Shown in pieces: positions 48,189 through 60,740 of a stretch of 64,000 nucleotides of DNA. The notes beneath the pieces were generated by a model, which was not told the origin of the DNA, ran no database searches, and was given only the letters and a program-made list of their open reading frames with translations. The number at the start of each line of letters is the position of its first letter. The first letter of the stretch is position 1. Source of the DNA: Adineta vaga (Eukaryota; Rotifera); assembly GCA_021613535.1 (NCBI GenBank), contig CP075495.1:2976001-3040000 (forward strand), in the 5' to 3' direction. The translations under genes and the position numbers were made by a program.

Positions 48189-48406
48189 TCTTTTTCGAAT
48201 TGAAAAGTGTATGAAAAAATTGTGAATATGAAGCCATTTGACATTACTGAAACTAAGAACAGACCTCTTATTCATCACAATAAGACAAACATTATTCGCT
48301 AGATGTCGTATAGTCTTTGTTTAACTATTATATTTATATTATTAAACTATGAGCCGATCTGATTTTCTTTTACCACGACAACAATTTATTTTCTTTTAAC
48401 TGTTCG
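48189..48406. promoter_or_regulatory. Divergent promoter CFAP54 / FAM227
   Basis: 218 bp between the two start codons. Carries a candidate RFX X-box at 48369-48382 and a 16-codon upstream open frame starting at 48348 ahead of FAM227. Confidence 0.5.
48369..48382 (+). promoter_or_regulatory. Candidate X-box (RFX site)
   Basis: TTTACC-AC-GACAAC compared with the X-box consensus RYYNYY-N(1-3)-RRNRAC: one mismatch at the first base. It lies in the shared promoter of a ciliary gene and a probable ciliary gene. Confidence 0.35.
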
Positions 48407-50664
48407 ATGGTTGACATTGCTCGTGTTTTTTCCCCTGTAGTCGTCTTAGAAAGTAGTGAAGCCCGACCGAAATCATCGGATCGAATTCGTAGTGCTTCCA
48501 CTAAACGTCGATTATCAAGTGCTGAAACACGTCGAACACCTCGTGTATCATCTGCTGTTTCAACTATTGAAATTAATAATCAAATACAGGGAAGATATTT
48601 TACCAATGCCATTACTAATGAGAATGATTTCGAACGTGAACTTAAGGAAGAATTAAAAACTCGTAAATAAACGATTTTTCAATCTCTTCTTTTGTTATTC
48701 ACAGATAATCTACATGTATATACTTTTTCTAGCTTTAACTGGAATTAATTTACGTGGATTAATTAATGAGAAGATTTCTAAACTTGATCGAGCATTGAGA
48801 GAAGTTGGTGCAACATCCGATGCTAATCAAAAGAAAGCATCATTGACTTCACAAAAGCTTCGAGAGAATGCTATTCGAAATGGTTAGATTCTTTTTGAGA
48901 AAAAAGTTCTTCCTAGTTATCTAATTTCATTTCTCAAAAAGGACAATCAAGACAGCAGGTCCAACAGTTTGTTGGACTTCTAGCAACAAAAGCAGCTTCG
49001 GAAACTTCAGCTTCTGTTACAGTGAACTTAGATGTAATGTTCTAATGTTAAGAAATCATCTGGATTTTCTTATTGTTTCCATTAGGAAGATAAAGACACT
49101 GCGTTGGAACAAGACAAATCAACATTATTAGAAATTTTTAAATATCCCGGTTTTCATGAAGATCATATTACTCCATTACCATTTCATGTTGTTCTCGAAA
49201 CCGAAGTAATGAGACATATACTTTCAAAAGAGTATACATTATCAAAACAAGTAATCAAAATAATTTTTGATATTGTAAATATGTTCAATTGACTATAGGC
49301 ACCTCATATCAAATCATTGATTCAACTCTATCATTCATCTCAAACAAAAGCATTGATTTTGGTAAGTTCAATTATCACATAAACGAAATAATTATTTATC
49401 AATGAATTCAAACAGGACATATTTTGGTGGATATTTCTTGACAATTATCAAAATCAGCCCGATATTCAAAAGAAATTACTTGCTCGAGCTTCGAATAATT
49501 ATATTTCTCTTCTCATGATGAATATCGATATACGTTATCGTGATAAATGTTTTCAAGTTTGAAACTTTTCTCTTACTTTTCCACCAACAAGTTTTTGTTT
49601 TCTCTTAGGTTTATCCATCACTTTTAGCTGAAACTGTTTTTGCATGTTTTAAAGTTTGTTTTCCAATGTCAATCAAACGAATGCCTGTTGATGCTGATGC
49701 AGCAAATAAAACAAAAAAAGAAAATGAAGATCGTCCATCTGAACTTCCTAATACGCTCGGTCAATCATCGAAAGAATTAGTCAATTTAGATAGTTTTAAA
49801 AATTCTATCGCCAATATTTGTCAATTATGGATAGGTGGAATTCCAGCACCACCTCGTCGTTATGAACAATGGCGATCAAAAATTGTTCAACAAGAAAAAA
49901 TCTCTTTCATAGAACCAACAACAGAATCAACAGGCCATCAATCATCTTTACACAATCACAATATGAATGAGACAAAACATGAAACTAATGAAAATGCTCC
50001 TCAAGTTTTACTTGAACGAAGAAAACATAAGGAACCTCAAGAACGTTTACGAACTTTGTACAAGACTACCAATGATCCTTTACCTGAGTAAGAAGAATGT
50101 TTTTATACGCTATTGATGATTGAATGATGTCTGTATTCTAGTCGACGTGTACTTTTTGAAGATTATCGATTTAATATAAATGGATATTCACCATTAACCG
50201 AAAAATATCTTCGTTCAAGGCATATGTTAAAAAAAGCTGGTACACAATTTTTTATATCACATCCACAAATAAGTCAAGTTCCAACTATCGAAGTAGAAAC
50301 TTATGAAAAAGAAATCCAACGAACAGCACAATTCTGTCGTATTGTACGAGCACAAAAACATAAGTTAGTTTGATAATTTAAATGACATGTATTATTTTCT
50401 AACGAGACATTTTGAATATAGAGAACGAGCGGAAGAAGACAATCATCGAAAATTGATTAGAAAACATGTCGAAAAATTAAGAACACAAGATGAATTGAAA
50501 AAACAACAAAAACAAGCTTCTATTTATCGTCGAAAAATGATGGTAGGAAATTGAAGTTTTCTAAATTATTCAATATAAAGTGCACTTGAGTTTAATAGAA
50601 GTATCCATATCCTCATTCGAGTGTTTATTTTGCATCTAGCATAACGCAGAAGTTTATAGAATGA
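48407..50664 (+). CDS. FAM227: FAM227-family protein
   Basis: Exon 1 is 48407-48662; further exons begin at 48733 and the last is 50599-50664, after a 56 nt intron. FAM227A/B proteins are poorly understood but expressed in testis and ciliated tissue. The FWWh-type motif is visible in SQTKALILDIFWWIFLDNYQ, preceded by FKYPGFHEDHITPLPFHVV. The later VYPSLLAETVFACFKVCFP and ISQLWIGG-like NICQLWIGGIPAPPRRYEQW also fit, as does the C-terminal FNINGYSPLTEKYLRSR, the family end motif. The N-terminus is basic and S/R-rich; the C-terminus is a K/Q-rich helix ending in SSITQKFIE. A stop in the unspliced frame (MVGN) precedes the last exon, so ending at 50664 is my preference. FAM227A and B are not separable here. 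Confidence 0.78.
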
Positions 50665-51191
50665 AAAAGAAACAAACTACTTGACTATTTCGATTTCTAT
50701 TTAGAACTTTCTCAACGATGACGTGGAAATCTTGTCTCAAAGTTCTGTCAAATCTTATGAATAAATTCTGTTCAATTTTTCCTTCATAATTTATATTTTT
50801 CTTATTGAAATAAAGTTCTTCGAATTTTCATAAATTAGTATGTTCTTTAACTCACTTCATTCTCGAATTGAATGACTGATGAAATTCTTGCATTTGTAAT
50901 CAAGAAAATGGAAAAAGTTATACGATAATGTATGTCTTACACTGATTATTCCAGTCCAGTATCTTTTCAAACAAAAAGCCGTAAATTAACAAATTAAACA
51001 TACTTACACTTAATTTCAATGGGATATACTTAAATTATAATCAACAATTTATATTCTTTTTTCGAAGACAAAACACAGTCAGTTAATTTCCTCATGTTAT
51101 TTATTATGATAAAATCGTTTTTATAGTTGCACTTCGAATAAAATTTCTAGTTTAATCGAGTAATAATGATACAGGAAAATACTTTTGCTTT
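50665..51191. other. Convergent 3' intergenic region
   Basis: 527 bp AT-rich spacer between FAM227 (+) and the ZnF-UBP gene (-). No coding signal seen. Confidence 0.45.
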
Positions 51192-51673
51192 TTAATTCGA
51201 CGCTTCGATCAATTGTTGATTCACTTGCGCTAGTTTTGGACTGTCAATATATGATTCACAAGTATAACAATAAAATGAATGATCTGATAGACTTAAACAA
51301 ATACTATGTCCCGTATTTTGATGATGTACTAACATATGTTTTTGTTGATAACGTGAACAACCAACCTATATAGAAGAATTTCGTTAAAACTATTTCTTTT
51401 ATTTTTCGATCATTTACTTGTGAACAATTTTCTTGTAAACAAATCCAATTCTCTCGTATTGCACCACAATCAGTACATGGTGGTTGATGACCATCAACTT
51501 TATTAGCTGATTGTGGTAATGTATAAGTACGATCAGCTAAATGAGGACAATTTGTTTTTGGTACTACGGCAAATGGCTATAAGATAGAAAATGATTTCAT
51601 GCAAAATGTTTTACTCTTCAAGACTTACACCAATTAAATGTGGTTCATCGAATTGATTTGATGTTGTTGTCAT
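51192..51673 (-). CDS. Stand-alone ZnF-UBP protein, HDAC6 type
   Basis: Three short exons joined across ~50 nt introns give about 125 residues, start MTTTSNQFDEPHLIG at 51673. Nearly all of it is a zinc-finger ubiquitin-binding (UBP/BUZ) domain: NCPHLADRTY, PPCTDCGAIRENWICLQENC, then VGCSRYQQKHMLVHHQNTGH, ICLSLSDHSFYCYTCESYID. This order, especially CGAIRENWICL and HMLVHHQNTGH, is closest to the C-terminal domain of HDAC6, which binds the free GlyGly end of ubiquitin. The Cys/His zinc ligands are present. No deacetylase domain lies beside it; the neighbours are FAM227 and an RRM protein. It could be an unanchored-ubiquitin sensor. USP-type fingers are the alternative. Confidence 0.75.
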
Positions 51674-52089
51674 GTTAATTTACTTCGACTTTATATCTTC
51701 AATAATGAAAAAGAAAATAGTATACTTAACATGTTTTATCTTATATACATAGATTTCTCATTTTATTGATGAAAGAACCGGGAAAAAACCAAGTATGATT
51801 TGTGTAATTTCTTTTTTTTCCTTTCTTTTTTTATTCATAACAGAAGCAAATACAGAAAAATAATCAACCATATTTGAAAGAAGCATGCATATGTTTTTTC
51901 CTAAACAAAAGAAAAAAGCTGATTCATAAACTATTAGCACATATATATCTTTTTTTTGGATAGTCAAGTCATACGAATAAGATATCTTCTTTCGGGAAAT
52001 AACACAAATAACTAAAGTTAATTAATACCACTACCAAATAGTATGTTATGACTTGAAAATTTTTTATTTACAGCTAAATTTCATATTCT
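51674..52089. other. Intergenic, 416 bp
   Basis: Promoter of the ZnF-UBP gene and 3' flank of the hnRNP-like gene. AT-rich; nothing else seen. Confidence 0.45.
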
Positions 52090-54187
52090 CTAATCCATTG
52101 AATCACCTAAAATGAATCAATAATAGATATTTTATTATCTACAAGAGAAAACCATCATACTTCTCGAACGACTACGACGATTATATCGTGATTTTGATGG
52201 TGAACGAGATGCACGACGGATATTTCCTTCAGGTTTTTTCCGACGATTTGTTAATGTTGCATAACGTGGTGAATCAAAATAAAGTTCAACATAACGACTA
52301 CCTAGAGAAAATCATTTATTTACGATTTAATAATTCGTTAGTCCTTTACAAATGTTCTTACCCATATATTTTCGATCATATTTCATTGCTTCATCAACTT
52401 CTTCGATTGTATTGTAATAGAGATATCCATTTCCATTTGGTCGTTTCATACGACGATCTTGTGCAATTTCGATGCGTGTTGGTTGACATGACGATGGAAA
52501 GAACTAGAGAATAGTATTGTTTTATTTTAAAGATTTCCATGAAACAAAATATGCAATTACCTTTCGAACATCTTCTTCAACAACAGTATATGGCATACCA
52601 CGAATTTTCACAATGAATTCTTCGTGACGAGATGATGAACGACGAGCTGGACTACGACTTCGACTTCGACGTGAACGATTATTATTATTGTTATTATTAT
52701 ATGAGCCTATGCAATAGTGAAAAGTATGTTATATATAAAATTTAGATATTGGACATTACGTTGATTGAAACTTCTTGGTGGAGCTAAAGAAAAAACGATA
52801 GATTAGTTCAATTGAATATAAAACTCATGATTTGTGTTGTATCTTACGTCGTGATCGTGGCGATGGAGAAACAGATGGTGAATGACGTCGTTTCATATCT
52901 TTTGGACGATAATCTATAATAATTTAAATTGGAAATCAATAATAAAAACTTGAGATATTCATACTTCCATGACTTGTCGATCGTGAACGTTGCCGACTTC
53001 GACTTCGTGAATTTTGTTTCTCATTATGATTATTCGTTTCAGTTTTATTATTCACATCAGTATCCTCCTCACCAACAAATTGTCTTGCATTCGCTCGTGC
53101 ATCATTCATAATCCGTCGTTTTGCTTCTTCATATGTTGAGGGAAATAATTCAATACACCTAATGAAAATCAAAACATACATTAATCAATAATTATACTCG
53201 ATATGAACATAAAATCTATTGACAAAAATCTTCTTTTCTTTTTAATTACTACGACATGAAATATGGAAGGAATGAATTTTTTCTACCTGACATAAAACCG
53301 GCAACACCATTGATCAGTACACCTCACCTCTCACCTAATCCTCCCTTTCTTTTCATTTTATACTCCATTGATTAAATCTGCTAGTGCTTCAATATTTTCT
53401 ATCGAAAGACCATGTCCCATCGAACCTGTGTTGTAAACGTTTTTGATCATGTATGTCAATTGCTTTGTATGCATTATCCATGTCAACAAAAGCAACAAAT
53501 CCATCACCCAATGCTTGATCAGCCATATCTCGTGTTATATAAATACCATTTCTTGCTATTACAATATCTAAATATATGACAAATACAAAATTTGAAATAA
53601 CACTTCTATTCTTTCGTACGTACTTTCAAAGAAATTTTGAACATTACCCATCGTACAAACCGATGGAAGACCACTCATGCGAATAACAGGTTCCCGCCAA
53701 GTTACTATACCTTTTTGTTTAACATAAAAATTGTATTCATGAGAAGTCGTTGGATGGACTAAATGAAATTATTCAAATTGATCTTCATTAAATTTGTTCT
53801 TCATTTCATACCTTCAATTTCTTTCTTATTGATGCAAACACCTGATTTTTTCAAAGCATCTTTAACATCAATCTCTGATTCTAACTCGACGAAACATTCA
53901 TTCGGTGGTGCACTATTATTCTCATTATCAAATAAATGAACCATAGTAACACGACATGCTAGAAAATATATTAATCGACTTAATATGTAAATGAATCGTA
54001 GAATAGAATTGAACTTACGAGAAAGAAATCGTTTGATATCATCTTCAGTTAATGAAGAAGAAATACCATGAAGTTTAACGAAATAATTATTTTGATCTGA
54101 TGATTTCGGGTCATCTCGAACTTCTAATTCATCTCGAACTTCTAATTCATCACGATCTTCTGATTCATCACGTTCACGACTCATCAT
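52090..54187 (-). CDS. hnRNP H/F-like protein: three RRMs plus RS-rich region
   Basis: A multi-exon gene. The quasi-RRMs of hnRNP H/F, GRSF1 and RBM12 bind G-tracts and regulate splicing. RRM1: NNYFVKLHGISSSLTEDDIK, then ECFVELESEIDVKDALKKSG. RRM2: VIRMSGLPSVCTMGNVQNFF, GDGFVAFVDMDNAYKAIDIH, then RCIELFPSTYEEAKRRI. A linker rich in RS dipeptides (NSRSRSRQRSRSTSHGS) follows. RRM3: EFIVKIRGMPYTVVEEDVRK, GYLYYNTIEEVDEAMKYDRKYMG, RYVELYF. The C-terminus is again RS-rich, ending SRSDSMD on my reading of the last junction (stop 52090). RS tracts are not usual in hnRNP H/F, which has Gly-rich regions, so this combines the two. RRM2 is split by a 267 nt intron with a GTTCG donor. The start may be the ATG at 54187 or 54184. 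Confidence 0.78.
54115..54175 (-). repeat. 18 nt tandem repeat coding DELEVR/DESEDR
   Basis: Three to four imperfect 18 nt units at the 5' end of the hnRNP-like gene, producing an acidic hexapeptide repeat. Confidence 0.75.
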
Positions 54188-54770
54188 ATTTTAATATAAT
54201 TATAGATAAGTCACAAAATTCACGTAAGAATAAATGAAAGTTCTAAAAAAAAACTGAATCTAATTTGTATTTATTTAAGTGTATTATGGTCAAATGAATG
54301 AAAATGTAATCTTTTACATTACACATACATCTAGCCTCTTTTCTTAATATTGATAAAATCAATCCAATCGTAAAATGGCGCTACCGTTTCTTCAACTAGC
54401 GACTTTGTAATATATATATCGTTTCATTTTCTCCGTCTATAGATTATTATTTCGTTTACTTTAAAAGTTGACAAACATAATTGATAAAAACAAATAATTA
54501 CAAAATAATTCGAATAACAAATGAACAACTCGCACACACACACACACACACACATATATGGATATACATATTACAAAATGAGATTTCGTTTTTGTTTTCC
54601 TTAACATCATTGTTTCACCATATGAACTTCTATGCGTATTGCACCGAGATAGAATGAGAGGATGGATATTGGAGATATGAACAAAACACACTTAAAGAAC
54701 CGGTTGAAAGGTTTTTTTTTGCTTTCGTATGGAATGGAATTATGGAAGATAAAAAGAAAGTGTTAGGAAT
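54188..54770. other. Intergenic, 583 bp, with CA microsatellite
   Basis: Upstream of the hnRNP-like gene and 3' of the nuclear receptor. Apart from the CA run at 54533-54554 nothing is seen. Confidence 0.5.
54533..54554. repeat. CA dinucleotide microsatellite
   Basis: Eleven CA units followed by TATATG. Confidence 0.9.
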
Positions 54771-57008
54771 CTATGGCGAGAGACCTTCGTATGTTTCACG
54801 ATGAACATCGGGTAAAGAATTGAAAATTTGTGGTTCATGTCGTTTTATATATTGAACAGCATTCAAATGAATTTGGTTCACTTCTTGAATCGATGGAATC
54901 AATTGAAGAATATCAAGGAACATATTTGGTTCGTCTAAAATAGAACATTTTTATTCAATAATTGAACGGAAAAAAGAAATCAAATATACTTGGATGATGA
55001 CGACGTAAATGTCGATAGAGTACTTGCATTAGTTTCGCTTCAATCTGACCAACTAATTGTTTATCACATAAATCCGGTCGTTCTATTAGTACAATCATAG
55101 GAATACGTGAAAGGGAAAAAGAATGCAATGTATTCATACCTGGATTCATTAGTAATAATGCATTAAATAATGCAATATCACTGTCAGTCCATCGAAGATG
55201 AGTGGCTTTCAATCCTAAATCGAATATTTCTAACATGATAACTCCTAAGGTTCTGATTGTTTTAATAAAATCTCGATCCATATAAGCAGAAAAATCTGGT
55301 GTAAGCATTAGTTTTTGTTCTGCATCGAATAAAGTAAACCAACTAACAAGAATAGTTTCAAAAGCTCCTAAATAAAATCGTAATTCAAAACAATATATAT
55401 CATTGATTTTCGACTTACCATGACGAAATAAACAAATTTGATCATCTTGTGAGATGTGTTGAAAAAATGTATAATATTTAAATGTTCGTAAGATACTTTC
55501 AAATGGAAAACTCAATTGCCAATTTGCCCATACTAATGCCGGATCGCAATTTAAATCATCACTCTAAAATAATAGAAAAAAAAAGTTGAGAATTTTCTTT
55601 CACATTCGTTCAAACTAGTTGTCATACCACTGAATCTGCCCATATAGGTGGATTTTCTTCAATTTTCATTTGAATTTTTTCAAATGTACATATACAAAAT
55701 TGTAGATGTGCACCAATAATAACTTGAGCAATATGATCCATTTCTTTTGCTTCGAGATCGGTTAATAACTTTTCTTGATATAATAACATTGATGTTAGTT
55801 TTCGGACGACTTCTCGATGAATATCTGGTGAAATTGTTTGACGATGTTGAAAAAGACATTCAGGAAATGTTAAAAATGATGAAGTAGATGAATTTGGAGT
55901 TTCAACTGTAACGGATGGTGCACGATAAGGTGAAGATAAAAGATTTGATGTGGTCTGACAGATTCTGTTCGATTTGTAGGTGATAATTGTTTATCTCGTT
56001 CTTCGGGTGGTGTTGGTTGTTTTAGAAAAACTTCATTCGTATTCATGGAATGTTTCGGTTGGTGACGTTGCATTTCTTGTAAACGAGCAAATGCTGATAT
56101 TTTTGTTGGTGATGTCATTAACATTGAATTTGATTCTTTGTCATTCTTAATTAGATTTACAGTTTCTGATCGAGGTCGTTTTGGTCGACGACCTAACCGA
56201 GATGCTTCACGACTCATACCAACATCGAAACATTTCTTTAATCGACAATATTGACAAGAATTTCGACTAAACGGTGTTATTTCACAATTACCCGTATTAT
56301 TACAACGATGAGACATTCCTTGAGTTATACATCGACGAAAGAAACCCTATAAATAATTGATAAGATAATAGTCCTTACGAAGAAATCGACGAAATTTTAC
56401 CTTGCAACCTTCACACGAATTCACGCCATAATGGAAACCACTTGCTTCATCACCACATACTAGACATGGCACATGTACCGTTATTGATCCGGGAATTTTT
56501 CCACCATTTGCTTTTATCAACGAAGCAATCGTATTATTGTTGTTGTTTTCGCATAATTGTTTTTGTTCAAGATTCGGCTCGATTTTGACGGGTGTCGACG
56601 GGAGAGGTGATTTCGAATGATTTAATTCATGTGATTGTGTCAGCGGAACAATGGAAGTTGTCGGTGTTGTTGATAATCGGAAATCTTCTTTTGCATTGTG
56701 GTGTTGATTGGTTTCCGTTAGATTTGAAGTGGATTGTTGCTGAAGATAATGATGATGATGAATAATAGCTGTTGGAGTTGGTTGCTCAACTTCTACATTT
56801 CGACATGTTGATTCAATATCAGTACAAATATTTTGTAGATCTGGAGTTTTAATATAATGTGAAAAACGTTGTTTTGGTTTGTATGGATGATGATAAGAAT
56901 GAGCTGTTTCAATCATTGGATGATGATGATGAATATTGAAATCGTCGTAAACAGTCTGTTGTTGATGTTGTTGTTGTTGTTGTTGCTGCTGTTGTTGTTG
57001 TGGATAAC
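54771..57008 (-). CDS. Nuclear receptor (DBD and LBD); 5' exon not found
   Basis: Nuclear receptors are ligand-regulated transcription factors. The recognisable coding begins after an acceptor at 57008; the initiating exon is unplaced unless [10 protein letters not shown] (56916) is the start. An N-terminal Q/H-rich region precedes the two-zinc-finger DNA-binding domain: [22 protein letters not shown] joined to [17 protein letters not shown], then [22 protein letters not shown], and the extension [13 protein letters not shown]. All eight zinc cysteines are intact; the P-box is CEGCKG. The ligand-binding domain has [59 protein letters not shown] and ends [11 protein letters not shown]. No clear AF-2 helix is seen. 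It resembles NR1-type receptors but I cannot assign the subfamily. The reading frame changes between 56050 and 55950. Confidence 0.8.
56955..57000 (-). repeat. CAA/CAG repeat coding poly-Q in nuclear receptor
   Basis: TTG/CTG run on + giving about 14 glutamines with one histidine near the receptor's N-terminus. Confidence 0.8.
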
Positions 57009-58297
57009 CTATTTGTTTGATAAAAAAAGAGTGCGATATGGCTATAAGTGAGAAAATGAAGGCAAGAGAGGGAAAAAGAGAGAGATAGATCGAATTTTTT
57101 CTCTTTTTTCTACATATTTTCTCAACGGTTTGCTGACCTTGAAGTTCAACATGATTTTTTGCATGCGTTCTCTTTTCCTCTTATTCATGATTGAGTAATC
57201 ATTCAGTCGATGCGATCAATGACCTCCACCACTCGAACAATTAGAATATGCGTGAGAGTCAGCGGTCATCTAATGACGTAACACATATTCACACATTCGT
57301 TTCCGTTCTATATCTACATACATATATATATATATAGACAATTATGTTAAAGATAATATTTTCATTGTCTATTGATTAGATCTGTTGATCGTTTTCCATA
57401 AAACCTACCAGTTGCCAGTATTCGTCCAGCAGTCGAACCACATTTCGTTCATCATTGTTCTTTGTGTGCATATGTGTCACCGAAGTAGTGTACTTCTCTT
57501 AATGGTCAAACACTCTTTGGTGTTGCCTCTATATTCTTATTCGGGTTGGTTTATTTGACCAGTGTACTTCCTTCCTTCCTTCCCCATCCTATCGGATATA
57601 GTGCGATTGACCAACACCATCAATTGCTGTCCTTTCTTCGTGTCCTTGAGAGTGAGGTCAAGTAACGAACACGAAAATGAGAAAGAAGAAGAAATGACGG
57701 AGGGAAGAGAGAGAGAGTAATCATGTATGCGAACGAACAAATGAGTGAGTTATTTAATGAGTGTGCCCTATATCAGTCTTGATAATTTGAACACAATTGG
57801 ATAGAAAACGATGGTGATCGAGAGAATGAATAGACGACCTTGATGTGATCCGAAGAATAATAAATGATTAACTGGTTGATAAGAAGTATGTAAGCGAAAG
57901 AGAGATAGAAAGAGCAACACTGAACTATTATTTCCACACAATTTCACAGTTCATTGTATGTCAAATGTTTTTATGATCAGAAAAGCAAAGATCAAATAAA
58001 GTTTTATACAAGAAATGTTATTGTTATATTTATAAATGAAAGTTTTGATGTCATCATCATTGATGAGTTTTGTAATCTGGATAATGATGTGATCGATCAA
58101 TCATCTATGCAACTAAATTCTATAACAATAAAATGTCTTGTACTCATTCATCTTATGAAAAAAAAGTATTTAGTATAAATTTTTTTGACGAGCTATTTAA
58201 TTATCAATCAAAAGACATGAATATAATGTAGTTCATTTCTTTTTCTCATGAGATCTATAATAAATTTGTTTTGTATATGAAATCTCATTAGCAATAA
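57009..58297. other. Upstream region of nuclear receptor
   Basis: 1.3 kb between the first recognisable receptor exon (-) and the kinase stop (-). Probably holds the receptor's promoter and first non-coding or short coding exon. Contains a TA run (57317-57336) and several AGGTCA-type half-sites (57134-57142, 57220-57225, 57655-57660, 57835-57843). Confidence 0.45.
57134..57142 (-). promoter_or_regulatory. Extended nuclear receptor half-site TCAAGGTCA
   Basis: TGACCTTGA on + is the reverse complement of TCAAGGTCA, the monomer site of ERR/NR5/ROR/Rev-erb-type receptors, located 126 bp upstream of the first recognised receptor exon. Confidence 0.4.
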
Positions 58298-59944
<1,647 letters not shown>

Positions 59945-60740
59945 CAATAATTTGATAGTAAATTTTTCATGTTCATAAGGAGAATGAGAATTGAAAAAGT
60001 CAAAATAAAAAATAATTTGTTAGGACGTTTTTTTTTCGATGAGATAGAAAAGATGAAGTTTTATCAAGGAATCGAAATTCGTAAATTATCGAACCGAAAA
60101 GCATGCATGAACATTATTAGTACATACTTTTCGTTTATATATATAAATATTTAAGTTGACATGGAAACAATCGAAATTAATTTCTTTTTTTTAAACATAA
60201 TTATAAATAATGTTCGGTTTATGACATTGAATTTTATTTCTATCGAATCAAGAAAAAGTTGCACTTTGACTTGTTGTTATAATGCAAGCTATTTATAGAT
60301 TATTGAATTGTTTCATAAATTCATAGTAATATTTGTGAATAAACATGCCATGAATAATCGGAAAAATACATCTATCAATGACACATAGTTAGTGCATTTC
60401 TTATTTAATTAAATATACATCAATTTTTTCGTTCTTTACATACTTTAAAGACATTTTCTTTTGCGACGTCATTTCGTTTTTCAATGACGATGTGTAATCA
60501 TGATAGTATACAGATTTATCGTTTTCTTTCGTTTTTCTTTATTGACTCACCATCATTCATTTGTATATTCTTATCCTTGAATGTTATAAAGAGAATGTTC
60601 GTTTTCGTTCTTCCAATCGAACGAATGATTAATCAGTCTATGACTATAAAAGTCGAAGAGTTTATTCGATTTTTCATCACAAGTTCACATATTCACTTTT
60701 CTATTCTCTTTTACATTTGAAATACAGCACACAAGCAAGC
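59945..60740. other. Divergent intergenic region TSSK / C2
   Basis: 796 bp between two divergent starts. AT-rich; a 78-codon + frame at 60484-60720 is hydrophobic and not credible. Nothing else seen. Confidence 0.45.

Noticed and set aside
55892-55945. 54 nt GTCAGA..TTACAG intron in the nuclear receptor hinge
   Set aside because: Its length is a multiple of three, so it does not produce the frame change required by the LBD; the 77 nt alternative does.
57317-57336. TA repeat as a telomeric or centromeric signal
   Set aside because: Short simple dinucleotide run; no TGTGGG-type telomere repeat as described for bdelloids.
60484-60720. 78-codon + frame upstream of the C2 gene
   Set aside because: F/I/S-rich without domain; lies in a promoter region between divergent genes.
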